Origin: Chryseobacterium foetidum
Lineage (GTDB): Bacteria > Bacteroidota > Bacteroidia > Flavobacteriales > Weeksellaceae
DNA: 64,000 nt
Direction of reading: 5' to 3'
Assembly: GCF_025457425.1 (NCBI RefSeq)
Contig: NZ_JAMXIA010000001.1
Location: 2,170,001-2,234,000, forward strand
This document shows positions 1-7,348 of the stretch, one piece after another. Positions within the stretch are counted from its first letter, which is position 1. Every line of letters starts with the position of its first letter. The notes under the pieces are model-generated. The model made no database searches and had not been told where the DNA came from. It saw nothing but the letters and a program-made list of their open reading frames with translations. The position numbers and the translations under genes are program-made.

Positions 1-253
1 CAATCATCGTTGTCATTTCATCCTTAAAGTAATCGCTTTTTGCCACTTTCGGAAAATATTCTCTTGAATTTCCGTAGAGCGTAAAGCCCACCAGATCTTT
101 GTTCTGCATTCTTTTCAGAAGTGTTGCTACAGTTGTTGTCGCAGGTTTCGGAGCGTCATAAGCTTCAAGAATTTCTTTCATAAAAGCTTTCTCTTTTTCC
201 CAGAGAATTTCCATCAAAGTTTTCTCAGAATCGGTCAGTTTTATCTCATTCAT
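1..253 (-). CDS. BlaI/MecI/CopY-family transcriptional repressor (C-terminus cut by window edge)
   Basis: The minus strand from 253 reads an 84-codon open frame that runs off the window start. It begins MNEIKLTDSEKTLMEILWEK and continues with TTTVATLLKRMQNKDLVGF. This is the winged-helix pattern of the BlaI/MecI/CopY family: the helix before TxxTVxTLLxRMxxKGLV is the DNA-recognition region. Members are small dimeric repressors of about 120-130 residues, so roughly two thirds is present. In Bacteroidota they are normally followed by an M56 (BlaR-like) membrane metallopeptidase that cleaves the repressor; that gene would lie outside the window. A TACA-nn-TGTA dyad lies just upstream, as expected for autoregulation. 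Family assignment is firm; the regulated target is unknown. Confidence 0.85.
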   Translation of the reverse strand, partial: MNEIKLTDSEKTLMEILWEKEKAFMKEILEAYDAPKPATTTVATLLKRMQNKDLVGFTLYGNSREYFPKVAKSDYFKDEMTTMI

Positions 254-276
254 ATTCTACAAGTTTATATTCTATT

Positions 277-288
277 CTACAAATGTAG
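277..288. promoter_or_regulatory. Candidate BlaI/MecI-type operator
   Basis: CTACAAATGTAG is a dyad with CTACA/TGTAG arms and a 2-base centre, 24 bases upstream of the BlaI-like start codon. Known BlaI/MecI operators are built on TACA...TGTA arms. A second, weaker half match (CTACAAGTTTATA) begins at 257. Inference: the repressor binds here to control its own promoter. Confidence 0.55.
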
Positions 289-362
289 AGTAAAATTTTA
301 ATTGAACAAATTTTTATGGCATTATTTTTCGTCTTTAACAGACTACACTTTAAAAATTAATT

Positions 363-1562
363 ATGAATAAGATTCTATTACCCATTTTGTTAGCTTCTGC
401 CACCACCATCGTTTCGTGTCAGGGCAAAGGCAAACCCAGCGAACCGTCGGCTAAGGAAGAAAAGCCCAATACCAACTACAAACCTGCATTTGAAGGGCAA
501 ACGCGAATCGCTCCCGTAAAAACTACTACACCCTACAACGTAGAAATCATCAACACCTCACTCGGAAAACCCTGGGGAATCATCAATCTTCCTGACGGAC
601 GGTTTTTAATTACCGAAAAATCAGGTTTTATTAATGTTGTTTCTACCGACGGAAAAACGGTTTCAAAAATCGAAGGTTTCCCGAAAGTGGATGACAAAGG
701 TCAGGGTGGAATGCTCGATGTAGCATTAGATCCGGATTTCAAAACAAATCAAATGATTTATTTCTGTTATTCTGAACCTTATGGAGAGGGAAATCACACA
801 GCGGTTGCCAAAGGAAAATTATCTGCCGACCTGAAAAATATTTCAGAGGTTAAAGTCATTTTCAGGGCAACACCAACTTATGATGGCGATAAACATTACG
901 GAAGCCGTCTTCAATTTGATAAAGACGGAAATTTATTTGTGAGCACCGGTGAAAGGTCAGATAAGGAAACGAGAGTTTATGCTCAGAAAACGGATAATTA
1001 TTTAGGTAAAATTTTAAAAATTACCAAAGACGGAAAACCTGCCGAAGGAAATCCATTTATTGGAAAAGCCGGTTACAAACCTGAAATCTATGCTTTCGGA
1101 ATCAGAAGTCCTCAAGGTTTGGCTTTAGATGAAAAAGGACAGCTTTGGGATATTGAAATGGGACCGAGAGGCGGCGACGAAATCAATCTCATCCAGCCCG
1201 GAAAAAATTACGGTTGGGGCGATGTAACGTATGGAATTGAATACAACGGCGACAAAATCAACAACGGAACCACCCAAAAAGCAGGAACAGAACAACCAAT
1301 TTATTATTGGGATCCTGTAGTTTCACCAAGCGGAGTCACTTTCTACACAGGAAATATTGCAGAATGGAAAAACAACCTTTTCATCGCTTGTTTAAGTGGA
1401 CAACACATCAACAGAATTGTTTTGAAAGATAATAAAGTAGTAGGTGAAGAACGTCTGCTTTTAGACCAGAAAGAAAGATTCAGGGATGTTTTGAATGGAA
1501 TGGATGGAAATCTTTATGGGGTGACGGATAGTGGAAAGCTGTATAAAGTTTCTAAGAAGTAA
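363..1562 (+). CDS. PQQ-dependent sugar dehydrogenase lipoprotein (glucose/sorbosone dehydrogenase family)
   Basis: A 399-residue protein. A type II signal peptide ends in the lipobox IVSC (Cys19), so the mature protein should be lipid-anchored, followed by a Lys/Pro/Ser-rich linker to about residue 50. The rest is the six-bladed propeller of the glucose/sorbosone dehydrogenase family: PWGIINLPDGRFLITEKSG, GGMLDVALDPDF, SRLQFDKDGNLFVSTG, RSPQGLALD and GGDEINLIQPGKNYGWG are the expected blade motifs. Relatives such as E. coli YliI oxidise aldoses using PQQ in the periplasm. No PQQ biosynthesis genes are nearby, so cofactor would have to come from elsewhere. The gene appears monocistronic, with a barrel protein gene having its own promoter downstream. 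Substrate cannot be deduced. Confidence 0.88.
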   Translation: MNKILLPILLASATTIVSCQGKGKPSEPSAKEEKPNTNYKPAFEGQTRIAPVKTTTPYNVEIINTSLGKPWGIINLPDGRFLITEKSGFINVVSTDGKTVSKIEGFPKVDDKGQGGMLDVALDPDFKTNQMIYFCYSEPYGEGNHTAVAKGKLSADLKNISEVKVIFRATPTYDGDKHYGSRLQFDKDGNLFVSTGERSDKETRVYAQKTDNYLGKILKITKDGKPAEGNPFIGKAGYKPEIYAFGIRSPQGLALDEKGQLWDIEMGPRGGDEINLIQPGKNYGWGDVTYGIEYNGDKINNGTTQKAGTEQPIYYWDPVVSPSGVTFYTGNIAEWKNNLFIACLSGQHINRIVLKDNKVVGEERLLLDQKERFRDVLNGMDGNLYGVTDSGKLYKVSKK

Positions 1563-1614
1563 TTCTTTAAAACTGTGTTTTTGTAGTTTAAGTTTCGCTA
1601 AAATTAATTTTTTA

Positions 1615-1622
1615 TATCTTTG
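1615..1622 (+). promoter_or_regulatory. Bacteroidota -7 element (TATCTTTG)
   Basis: TATCTTTG matches the Bacteroidota TAnnTTTG element and lies 21 bases before the start codon at 1643. A TTT rather than TTG sits 19 bases upstream. It gives the barrel protein gene its own promoter. Confidence 0.5.
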
Positions 1623-1642
1623 CTGTCGTAAAAAATCAACAA

Positions 1643-2143
1643 ATGAAAAAATTATTTTTAGCAGCAATGATTGCTGTTTTTGGTGTTGCCAATGCTCAAA
1701 ACGACGCTTTTTCCGGAAAAGGTGATTTGAAACTAAACATCGGAGCCAACATCCAAAATCATGGAGCAGGAATTATGACTTCCTTAGACTACGGTTTGGG
1801 AGAAAGTTTCTCCATCGGGGCACAGGCCGGTTACCTTTTGGGAATCGACGAAATCTATGGTGACAAATCAAGAGTTGAACACCGTTTTGATGTAAAAGCC
1901 AGAGCCAGCGCACATTTAGGAGACGTTATCGGTTTGCCTGCCAATTTCGATGTCTATCCAGGTCTTAATTTAGGTTTGAAAAACTTTGGAGCCCACGCAG
2001 GCGCAAGGTACTTCTTCAAGAAAGGATTTGGCGTTTTCACAGAGATTCAGTTACCGATTGCAAAATACAACACAGATTCTGATAATTACAGACTTTTAAA
2101 CAACCAGTTTGCTTTTATGGCTGGAGTTTCTTTTAATCTGTAA
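1643..2143 (+). CDS. Small outer-membrane beta-barrel protein (paralogue of the one at 18312)
   Basis: A 166-residue protein starting MKKLFLAAMIAVFGVANAQ, a clear Sec signal peptide with cleavage after NAQ near residue 19. The mature part is made of alternating polar/apolar strands rich in Gly and aromatic residues and ends in an FNL C-terminal strand, typical of an outer-membrane barrel of about eight strands. It shares its layout with the 146-residue protein at 18312-18752: GSGDxKxNxGxxxxGxGxxxxxDYG near the start, then LPxxxDxYPGxxxGx, then GAHxGARYFFxxxxGVFxE. The two are therefore paralogues. The family is Bacteroidota-specific with no known function. A strong terminator follows, so it is a single-gene unit. 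Confidence 0.75.
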   Translation: MKKLFLAAMIAVFGVANAQNDAFSGKGDLKLNIGANIQNHGAGIMTSLDYGLGESFSIGAQAGYLLGIDEIYGDKSRVEHRFDVKARASAHLGDVIGLPANFDVYPGLNLGLKNFGAHAGARYFFKKGFGVFTEIQLPIAKYNTDSDNYRLLNNQFAFMAGVSFNL

Positions 2144-2160
2144 TTGATTAAAGTTAATAG

Positions 2161-2194
2161 AAAAGCGATTTCAGTGATGAAATCGCTTTTTTTT
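2161..2194 (+). terminator. Rho-independent terminator
   Basis: A perfect 13-bp stem (AAAAGCGATTTCA / TGAAATCGCTTTT) with a GTGA loop, followed by a run of T. It terminates the barrel protein gene ending at 2143. Confidence 0.9.
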
Positions 2195-2237
2195 GGATTA
2201 AAGTGTTTTGTATAAAATCCTTTTAAATACATAAATC

Positions 2238-3929
2238 TTAATTTTCAAAGTATTCTTTTGGAGATTTTCCATACTTCTCTTTAAAAGCAGTCGCAAAAAA
2301 TTCCGGACTGCCGAAACCCAATTTTGATGAAATGTCCTTTATTTTTTGGCTGCTGAATTGTGAATCTGCTTTAAGTTTCTCGTCAAGATATTCAAATCGT
2401 AAGTCCGTTAGATAGGAATTGAATGTTTTTCCTTTATAAATTTTAATGACTTTACTCAAATACTTTTCGTTAGTATTCATTTTTTGCGCTAAAGTGGTGA
2501 GTTTTAAATCCTGTTCTAAAAATCCAAAAGAAGATTCGAAATTTTTCATAGAAGCGAGAATCTGATCGACCGTAAGTTTGTTAATCGGTCGGTACAAACT
2601 ATAATCGATTTCTGTACCATCGGAAGTTGCCTGTATCTCTACCTTGTTATTCTTTGGTTGCGGAATCTCAGTGGGAGTTTTCAGTATTTCTACAATCTTT
2701 AGAACGTCTTTCTTTTTGTTGGGTTTAATTTTTCGATACACAAAATAAGCGACGCCAATCGAACTTAAAGAAATAATGGCGATACTAAGCCAATCACTAA
2801 ACTTTTGCTCATCTTCAGCAAGAGCCTGTTCTTCTGTTTTATGCTTTTCGTCAAAGTCTTTCAGCTTTAATTGAACGTAGTTTTTAACATCTTTTTCAAA
2901 CTTGTCAAACTCAAGCAGATCATTTAATGAAGCCAATTGTTGTTCTGTAGTTCCGTGCTTCTTATAATACTCTGTAAAGAAGTCGAATGCCGGACGGAAG
3001 GCTATAGATGTTTTCCTGCTTTTAAGAAAATTGTTTTTTATTTTTTCAAATATTGGAAAAGCTTTATCTATCTTGCCGGTTTTCCAGTAGCATTGGGCTA
3101 AAAGAAAAGTTATGTTTTCAGATACTTCAATATTTGTTTTACCCATCATATCTGTCGCGAGATTTATTTTTTGTATTGCAGACGTATAATTTTTCATGTA
3201 AAAATCATTGTAAGCATCTGCAAAAATTACCTGATAACTACTTAAACTAATTTCTCTGTTAGTCTTGTCAAAATTGTAAGACTCTTTGATAAGAAGTTCA
3301 TTTTCTTTGTGTTTTTGAAGTTTTGCATTTGTCATTATCAATGAAGTCAAATAAAACCTATACCATAATTTATTATTAGGTGGCGTAAGATTTTTCTTGA
3401 GATTTTGATACTGTTCGTTTAACAGTTTTTGAGCAGCTTCATCCTCATTAATTAAAGATTTCAGTTTTGCTATCGTAAATATAGATTTTACTACTTCCTC
3501 TGGCTTTTGAGTTAAATAATAATCGTAAGCAATGACCGAAAATTCTGAAGCTTTTTTATAATCTGATAGCATTAAACTTCTTGTGGCTATTGCGTAATAG
3601 GAATTTCCAATAGCAACCTGATCCTTCAATTTTATTGCTAAATTCAAGATGCTGTCTCCATACTTTAGGCCAATGCTGTCATTAGCCATACCTGATGCAC
3701 TTTCATAACCATTAAGTAATTCCTGAGGGTTGTTTTCTTTTTTAGCTAAATCAATATATTTTTTGCACAACGCTAAAGCTTGGTCTCTGTTTTTAGCAAT
3801 TATGATTTCTTGATGAATCTTTTCAAAATGGGAAGCTTCGTTAATATTTGTTTGGTTTTGTCCTCTAATAAGATCCGAAAAGAAAATAAGACTTAAAATG
3901 AGAAGTAAAAACCGACAATTTCTGGTCAT
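2238..3929 (-). CDS. Membrane-spanning TPR sensor / AraC-type transcriptional regulator
   Basis: A 563-residue protein. Residues 1-23 form a signal peptide. Residues 30-370 are a helical, Lys/Asn-rich repeat region resembling TPRs (for example KIDKAFPIFEKIKNNF). A transmembrane helix follows at about 380-398 (WLSIAIISLSSIGVAYFVY). The C-terminus, about 460-563, carries an AraC/XylS DNA-binding domain with two helix-turn-helices (LTTLAQKMNTNEKYLSKVI and IKDISSKLGFGSPEFFATAF, then KEKYGKSPKEY). The topology suggests that the TPR part senses in the periplasm and the DNA-binding part acts in the cytoplasm, without a kinase. Such fusions are common in Chryseobacterium. It is divergent from the small-membrane-protein operon starting at 4198, its most likely target (inference from position). 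Confidence 0.85.
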   Translation of the reverse strand: MTRNCRFLLLILSLIFFSDLIRGQNQTNINEASHFEKIHQEIIIAKNRDQALALCKKYIDLAKKENNPQELLNGYESASGMANDSIGLKYGDSILNLAIKLKDQVAIGNSYYAIATRSLMLSDYKKASEFSVIAYDYYLTQKPEEVVKSIFTIAKLKSLINEDEAAQKLLNEQYQNLKKNLTPPNNKLWYRFYLTSLIMTNAKLQKHKENELLIKESYNFDKTNREISLSSYQVIFADAYNDFYMKNYTSAIQKINLATDMMGKTNIEVSENITFLLAQCYWKTGKIDKAFPIFEKIKNNFLKSRKTSIAFRPAFDFFTEYYKKHGTTEQQLASLNDLLEFDKFEKDVKNYVQLKLKDFDEKHKTEEQALAEDEQKFSDWLSIAIISLSSIGVAYFVYRKIKPNKKKDVLKIVEILKTPTEIPQPKNNKVEIQATSDGTEIDYSLYRPINKLTVDQILASMKNFESSFGFLEQDLKLTTLAQKMNTNEKYLSKVIKIYKGKTFNSYLTDLRFEYLDEKLKADSQFSSQKIKDISSKLGFGSPEFFATAFKEKYGKSPKEYFEN

Positions 3930-4197
3930 TGTGAAAGGGAATTATCTGCAAAATAACGGAAATATTTAGTTTAAATCCAATTATCATTTAATGCGTTGAA
4001 AATCAACAGCAAATTTTCGCCATTTTTCTTTTTAGAAAGACTGTTTTCCTTTTAGAAAAGATTCCTTTCCTTGGTTCTAATAGAAATTTTCTTTTTACTC
4101 AGCTGCTTAATTTTCAGAATTTGGAAAGTAGATTTTTACCACAATATATTTGCCTCAGAAAGGACAAGGAATTCAAAATTTAAAAAATAAAACAATC

Positions 4198-4423
4198 ATG
4201 AATCAAAAAAGCAATTGGATCGAAAATCCAACCAAAACACAATTGATTATAAGTCTGACAGTCTATTTAATTCAGCGTGACCATTATGGTTGCAGCAATG
4301 ACAGATTTTTTTCGGGAACCATTTGATCTGAAGATTAATATTGTCTTGTTGCTTCTGAATCTTGGTGCGACAATAAGCGTCATTAAAGTTATTAGAAATT
4401 ATTATAAAAAATTTAAAAAATAA
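4198..4423 (+). pseudogene. Frameshifted small membrane protein gene (first of a run)
   Basis: The frame opening at 4198 reads MNQKSNWIENPTKTQLIISL and stops after 42 codons. From about 4275 the +1 frame continues as FSVTIMVAAMTDFF, then KINIVLLLLNLGATISVI, and ends at the TAA at 4421, three bases before the next start codon. Removing one A in TTAATTC near 4270-4272 joins them into a protein of about 74 residues with two membrane helices and a Lys-rich tail. Its size and layout match the two small membrane proteins that follow. It is either a natural single-base insertion or a sequencing error. No function is recognisable. Confidence 0.6.
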
Positions 4424-4426
4424 ATT

Positions 4427-4609
4427 ATGAAAACAGTTAGATTTCTCGCCATCGCAGTAATGCTTCTTACACTTCTTTTTATTACAAGCAATTATCTTTT
4501 AAAGGATGAAGAATTTCAGGGAATTAAAATTATCATTCAGGGTCTCCTGATCGGGTTTGTGTTTTCTTTAGTTTTTGCCTTATATAACCGTAAAAAAAAA
4601 TATCAATGA
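4427..4609 (+). CDS. Small two-helix membrane protein, function unknown
   Basis: A 60-residue protein that I do not recognise. Two hydrophobic helices (about residues 5-24 and 34-53) are separated by a short charged segment, KDEEFQG, and the tail is basic (NRKKKYQ). The stop overlaps the next start as ATGA (4606-4609), so translation of the two is probably coupled. It follows the frameshifted small membrane gene by three bases. Together with 4606-4830 and 5997-6149 it makes a set of tiny membrane proteins around a TraB-like secreted protein. The close packing and conserved layout support a real gene despite its size. Confidence 0.6.
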   Translation: MKTVRFLAIAVMLLTLLFITSNYLLKDEEFQGIKIIIQGLLIGFVFSLVFALYNRKKKYQ

Positions 4610-4830
4610 ATCCTGAAACTAAAAACAAACTTCTAAACGTAATTCCTCTAATCATAATTGCATTTATCATCTACAGATTTTCCAACTCTTCAGTTTTCGA
4701 CACGATGATTTCTGACGGAAATAACGAGATCAAGGAATTTGTAAAGAAATCCTTCAGCTGGGGAATTTGCTTTGGAGCACTGATCGTAATTTTTATAAAA
4801 TATTTTAATCAATTAATAAAAAAAAACTAA
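4606..4830 (+). CDS. Small two-helix membrane protein, function unknown
   Basis: A 74-residue protein without a recognised family. Hydrophobic helices lie at about residues 9-26 (LLNVIPLIIIAFIIYRF) and 50-66 (FSWGICFGALIVIFIKY), with a polar loop between (SDGNNEIKEFVKKS) and a basic end. The loop probably faces the periplasm by the positive-inside rule. It overlaps the preceding gene by four bases (ATGA) and the following one by a single base (TAATG), which indicates a co-translated operon. Confidence 0.6.
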   Translation: MNPETKNKLLNVIPLIIIAFIIYRFSNSSVFDTMISDGNNEIKEFVKKSFSWGICFGALIVIFIKYFNQLIKKN

Positions 4831-5531
4831 TGAAAAAATACATACTTATTGTTACACTCGCAACTAACGGAATTGTTGTTACAAAAGCACAGGATAAATT
4901 GGAACAAGCAGGTCTTTATAATTCAGAAATAAGCACGATCGAGAAAAAGACTGACGGTAAAACATTAGTATTTTTTCCAATGAAACATGCAGGAATTAGA
5001 GAATTTTACAATAATGTCAAAAGTAAAATAGATTCTCTAAAAAAGGAGGGGTTATATTTCCTTTACGAAAAAGTAAAAGTAGATGCGAATGATGAAAATA
5101 TGCGTAGGAAATTAAAAAAAATCACAGGGAATATCCCAATTTCTGTAGAAAAAGGCTATGTGCAGCTTTTGAGAGATTATGGAATTTTCATGAGAGAAGA
5201 ATTATTTGATCAACCCTCATACAGTGATTTTGGTTTGGATGAATCAAATAGTGAAAATTTAGATGTTACTGGATTGAACCTGGTCGATTATTATGAAAGA
5301 ACATACGGAGAAATTAGACTCAACAAATGCGAAATGGAAACTCCGATTACAGCAAAAGATAATTGTAAGGGGAAAATTTTAAAGAAAAAACATAGAGATG
5401 ATGTAATCTTAACTTTTAGGAATAAAATTATTGCATCAGGTGTTTTGAATGAAAGTCACACAAAAATCGCTTTGATTTATGGAGAAGGTCATATTAAAGG
5501 GATTTTCGCAGAATTAGATAAAAATAAATAA
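4830..5531 (+). CDS. Secreted TraB/ChaN/EreA-like protein
   Basis: A 233-residue protein with a signal peptide ending near KAQ (residue 21). The early motif FFPMKHAGIREFYNNV (His53) plus YFLYEKV (Glu80), and the late motif IYGEGHIKGI (Glu219, His221), recall the TraB/GumN/TIKI and ChaN/EreA superfamily. There, a GxxH near the N-terminus, a Glu after a strand and a GxGH near the C-terminus line the active site. Members include metal-dependent peptidases (eukaryotic TIKI), haem binders and erythromycin esterases. Here two Cys residues (NKCEMETPITAKDNC) could form a disulfide. It sits between small membrane proteins and a barrel protein, so it may act in the periplasm. The superfamily call rests on motifs only and its substrate is unknown. 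Confidence 0.55.
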   Translation: MKKYILIVTLATNGIVVTKAQDKLEQAGLYNSEISTIEKKTDGKTLVFFPMKHAGIREFYNNVKSKIDSLKKEGLYFLYEKVKVDANDENMRRKLKKITGNIPISVEKGYVQLLRDYGIFMREELFDQPSYSDFGLDESNSENLDVTGLNLVDYYERTYGEIRLNKCEMETPITAKDNCKGKILKKKHRDDVILTFRNKIIASGVLNESHTKIALIYGEGHIKGIFAELDKNK

Positions 5532-5533
5532 TT

Positions 5534-5965
5534 ATGAAAAAAACACTATTACCATTTTTGATGCTGTCGTCTTTCGTTTTTGCGCAAAACAGCACTTATG
5601 TATCAGCCGGCGCCGGAGTTTTAGCACACAAAAAAACAAGCGCTTTCGACTTTGATGTTGCCGTAGGTTACCAGTTCAAAAAAAATTATGTTCTGGAAGC
5701 AAACTACATTCATTCTAAAAATTTGAACCTGGCAAATGTTGTTTTTGGGATAGAATCTGCTTCAGAGAGAAAAATTGTTTTATCAGGATTCACGGGTTTT
5801 GGAGCAGCGTTTTTGCAGGACAAAAGTCATTTTAACTACCAGCTCGGGCTTAACATGGGTTATAGAATAGAAAAGCAGTCTCTTGTGGGTTTGAAGATTT
5901 CCAACAACTTCAATAAAGCCAAAACAGTTACCGCAATGAATTTGTTTTACAGATTTAGCTTTTAA
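5534..5965 (+). CDS. Small outer-membrane beta-barrel protein
   Basis: A 143-residue protein. The signal peptide MKKTLLPFLMLSSFVFAQ is followed by amphipathic strands (STYVSAGAGVLAHK, SAFDFDVAVGYQF, NYVLEANYIHSK) and an aromatic C-terminal strand ending in F (NLFYRFSF), the usual signal for outer-membrane insertion. It starts two bases after the TraB-like gene and so belongs to the same operon. It shows no clear similarity to the two paralogous barrels at 1643 and 18312. Function unknown. Confidence 0.65.
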   Translation: MKKTLLPFLMLSSFVFAQNSTYVSAGAGVLAHKKTSAFDFDVAVGYQFKKNYVLEANYIHSKNLNLANVVFGIESASERKIVLSGFTGFGAAFLQDKSHFNYQLGLNMGYRIEKQSLVGLKISNNFNKAKTVTAMNLFYRFSF

Positions 5966-5996
5966 TTAATAAAAGATTTAAATAAAATATTTTACC

Positions 5997-6149
5997 ATGA
6001 AACCAATCGCCATTCTATGCGCAGCTCAGGCATCTGTTGCGACTTTTACAAATTACTATCACGAAATCTGGGACATTCCGTCAATCCTGAGTTTTGGAAC
6101 GCTCATTATTTCTGCGGGATATTTAATTGTAAACTTCATTAGAAAATAA
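5997..6149 (+). CDS. Very small membrane protein, last gene of the operon
   Basis: A 50-codon frame, MKPIAILCAAQASVATFTNY through GYLIVNFIRK, with a hydrophobic segment at about 32-47 and a short apolar N-terminus. It lies 31 bases after the barrel gene and ends immediately before a strong terminator. It is on the same strand as, and resembles in size, the other tiny membrane proteins at 4198-4830. Support is positional and compositional only. Confidence 0.45.
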   Translation: MKPIAILCAAQASVATFTNYYHEIWDIPSILSFGTLIISAGYLIVNFIRK

Positions 6150-6153
6150 AAAA

Positions 6154-6180
6154 AACAGGGACAAAATTTTCGTCCCTGTT
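6154..6180. terminator. Bidirectional terminator
   Basis: A 9-bp stem (AACAGGGAC / GTCCCTGTT) around an AT-rich loop, with an A run before it and T-rich sequence after it. It serves the operon ending at 6149 and the minus-strand gene ending at 6188. Confidence 0.75.
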
Positions 6181-6187
6181 CTGTATT

Positions 6188-7345
6188 CTAAAAACTTCTA
6201 ATAATCCGCTCCAATCCCTCTTCCAAAATCTCCTGCGAAGTTGAAAAACAAATTCTCACATGCCCTTCCGCTCCTTTTCCAAACCAACGCTCGGAGCCTG
6301 GAACAATCGCTACTTTGCCTTGTTTTAAAACATGTTGGGCAAATTCATCACTCGACATTCCGTTTTCTATTTTTGGGAAAATAACGAACGTAGCTTCAGG
6401 TAAATTTGGGTTTAAAATTCCTGAATTTTTCAGCTTGTTGTAAGCGAAATCTCTGTTGCTTTGAAGATGAGCAAGGAAATCATTAAACCACGATTTAGCT
6501 TTATCAATCGCAACACTTGCGGCAATCTGAGATAATGTAGAAACCCCTTCAATCGTTGAATTAAACTGAGATTTTTCGGTAAAATCATCCAAGAGATCCT
6601 GGTCGTTGCACAAAACAGCGCCAATTCTTAAACCGGCAATTCCAAAAGATTTTGAGAAACCGAAAACGGTGAAACTTTTCTTCTTTGCTGCTTCAGAAAC
6701 AGAAGAATAGGTGTTGAATTCTTTTTTGTCGTAAACAATATCGCTCCAGATCTCGTCGCTCATTACCCAAAGATTATGAGCTTCAGCGATTTCAGATATT
6801 TTAATTAAAATTTCTTTAGAATAAACTCTTCCTACAGGATTGTGAGGGTTGCAAATGCTGATCAATTTCGTTTTCGGACCAATCAAAGATACCAACATTT
6901 CCAAATCAATGTCGCCGGTCTTAGAATCTACCGCACAGAGTTTTATATTTCCACCAACAGCATCAACGGTTTTCTTGAATAAAAAATCTACCGGATCAAA
7001 AATAATGGCTTCATCACCAGGATTCAAAACATAGTTGGCAACCATGTACATTCCCATTGCAGCACTGTTGACTGCCAAAACATTTTCAGGAGTGAAATTT
7101 CCGTTTTTACCACTGTTAAAATGTTCTGCAACACTTTTTTTAAACTCTGGCAAGCCGGAAAACGGACCGTAGCTGAGGTAACCGTCTTTAATGTATTCAA
7201 TAATTCCCTGCTCGATCACAGGCGACATTCTGAAGTCCGGATCAGCTGCCGTTAAAGGGATAATTCCGTCTTCCAGAGTTGCCCATCTGCCGTTGTAGGC
7301 CTTCCGTTTCAGAGCTTCGAAGTTGATATCCTTGTTTGTAAACAT
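6188..7345 (-). CDS. PLP-dependent class I/II aminotransferase
   Basis: A 385-residue fold-type I PLP enzyme. Landmarks are NPHNPVGR (from Asn166), SDEIW (Asp197, which contacts the pyridine nitrogen), the Schiff-base lysine in GFSKSFGIAGLRIG (Lys232) and a C-terminal GHVRICFS strand whose Arg binds the substrate carboxylate. The N-terminus (WATLEDGIIPLTAADPDFRM) resembles the MalY/PatB-like branch, in which transaminases and C-S lyases are mixed, so the exact reaction is open. The FAD monooxygenase gene lies 3 bases upstream on the same strand, so the two enzymes are probably co-translated and may act on one amino-acid-derived substrate. Confidence 0.85.
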   Translation of the reverse strand: MFTNKDINFEALKRKAYNGRWATLEDGIIPLTAADPDFRMSPVIEQGIIEYIKDGYLSYGPFSGLPEFKKSVAEHFNSGKNGNFTPENVLAVNSAAMGMYMVANYVLNPGDEAIIFDPVDFLFKKTVDAVGGNIKLCAVDSKTGDIDLEMLVSLIGPKTKLISICNPHNPVGRVYSKEILIKISEIAEAHNLWVMSDEIWSDIVYDKKEFNTYSSVSEAAKKKSFTVFGFSKSFGIAGLRIGAVLCNDQDLLDDFTEKSQFNSTIEGVSTLSQIAASVAIDKAKSWFNDFLAHLQSNRDFAYNKLKNSGILNPNLPEATFVIFPKIENGMSSDEFAQHVLKQGKVAIVPGSERWFGKGAEGHVRICFSTSQEILEEGLERIIRSF

Positions 7346-7348
7346 TGC

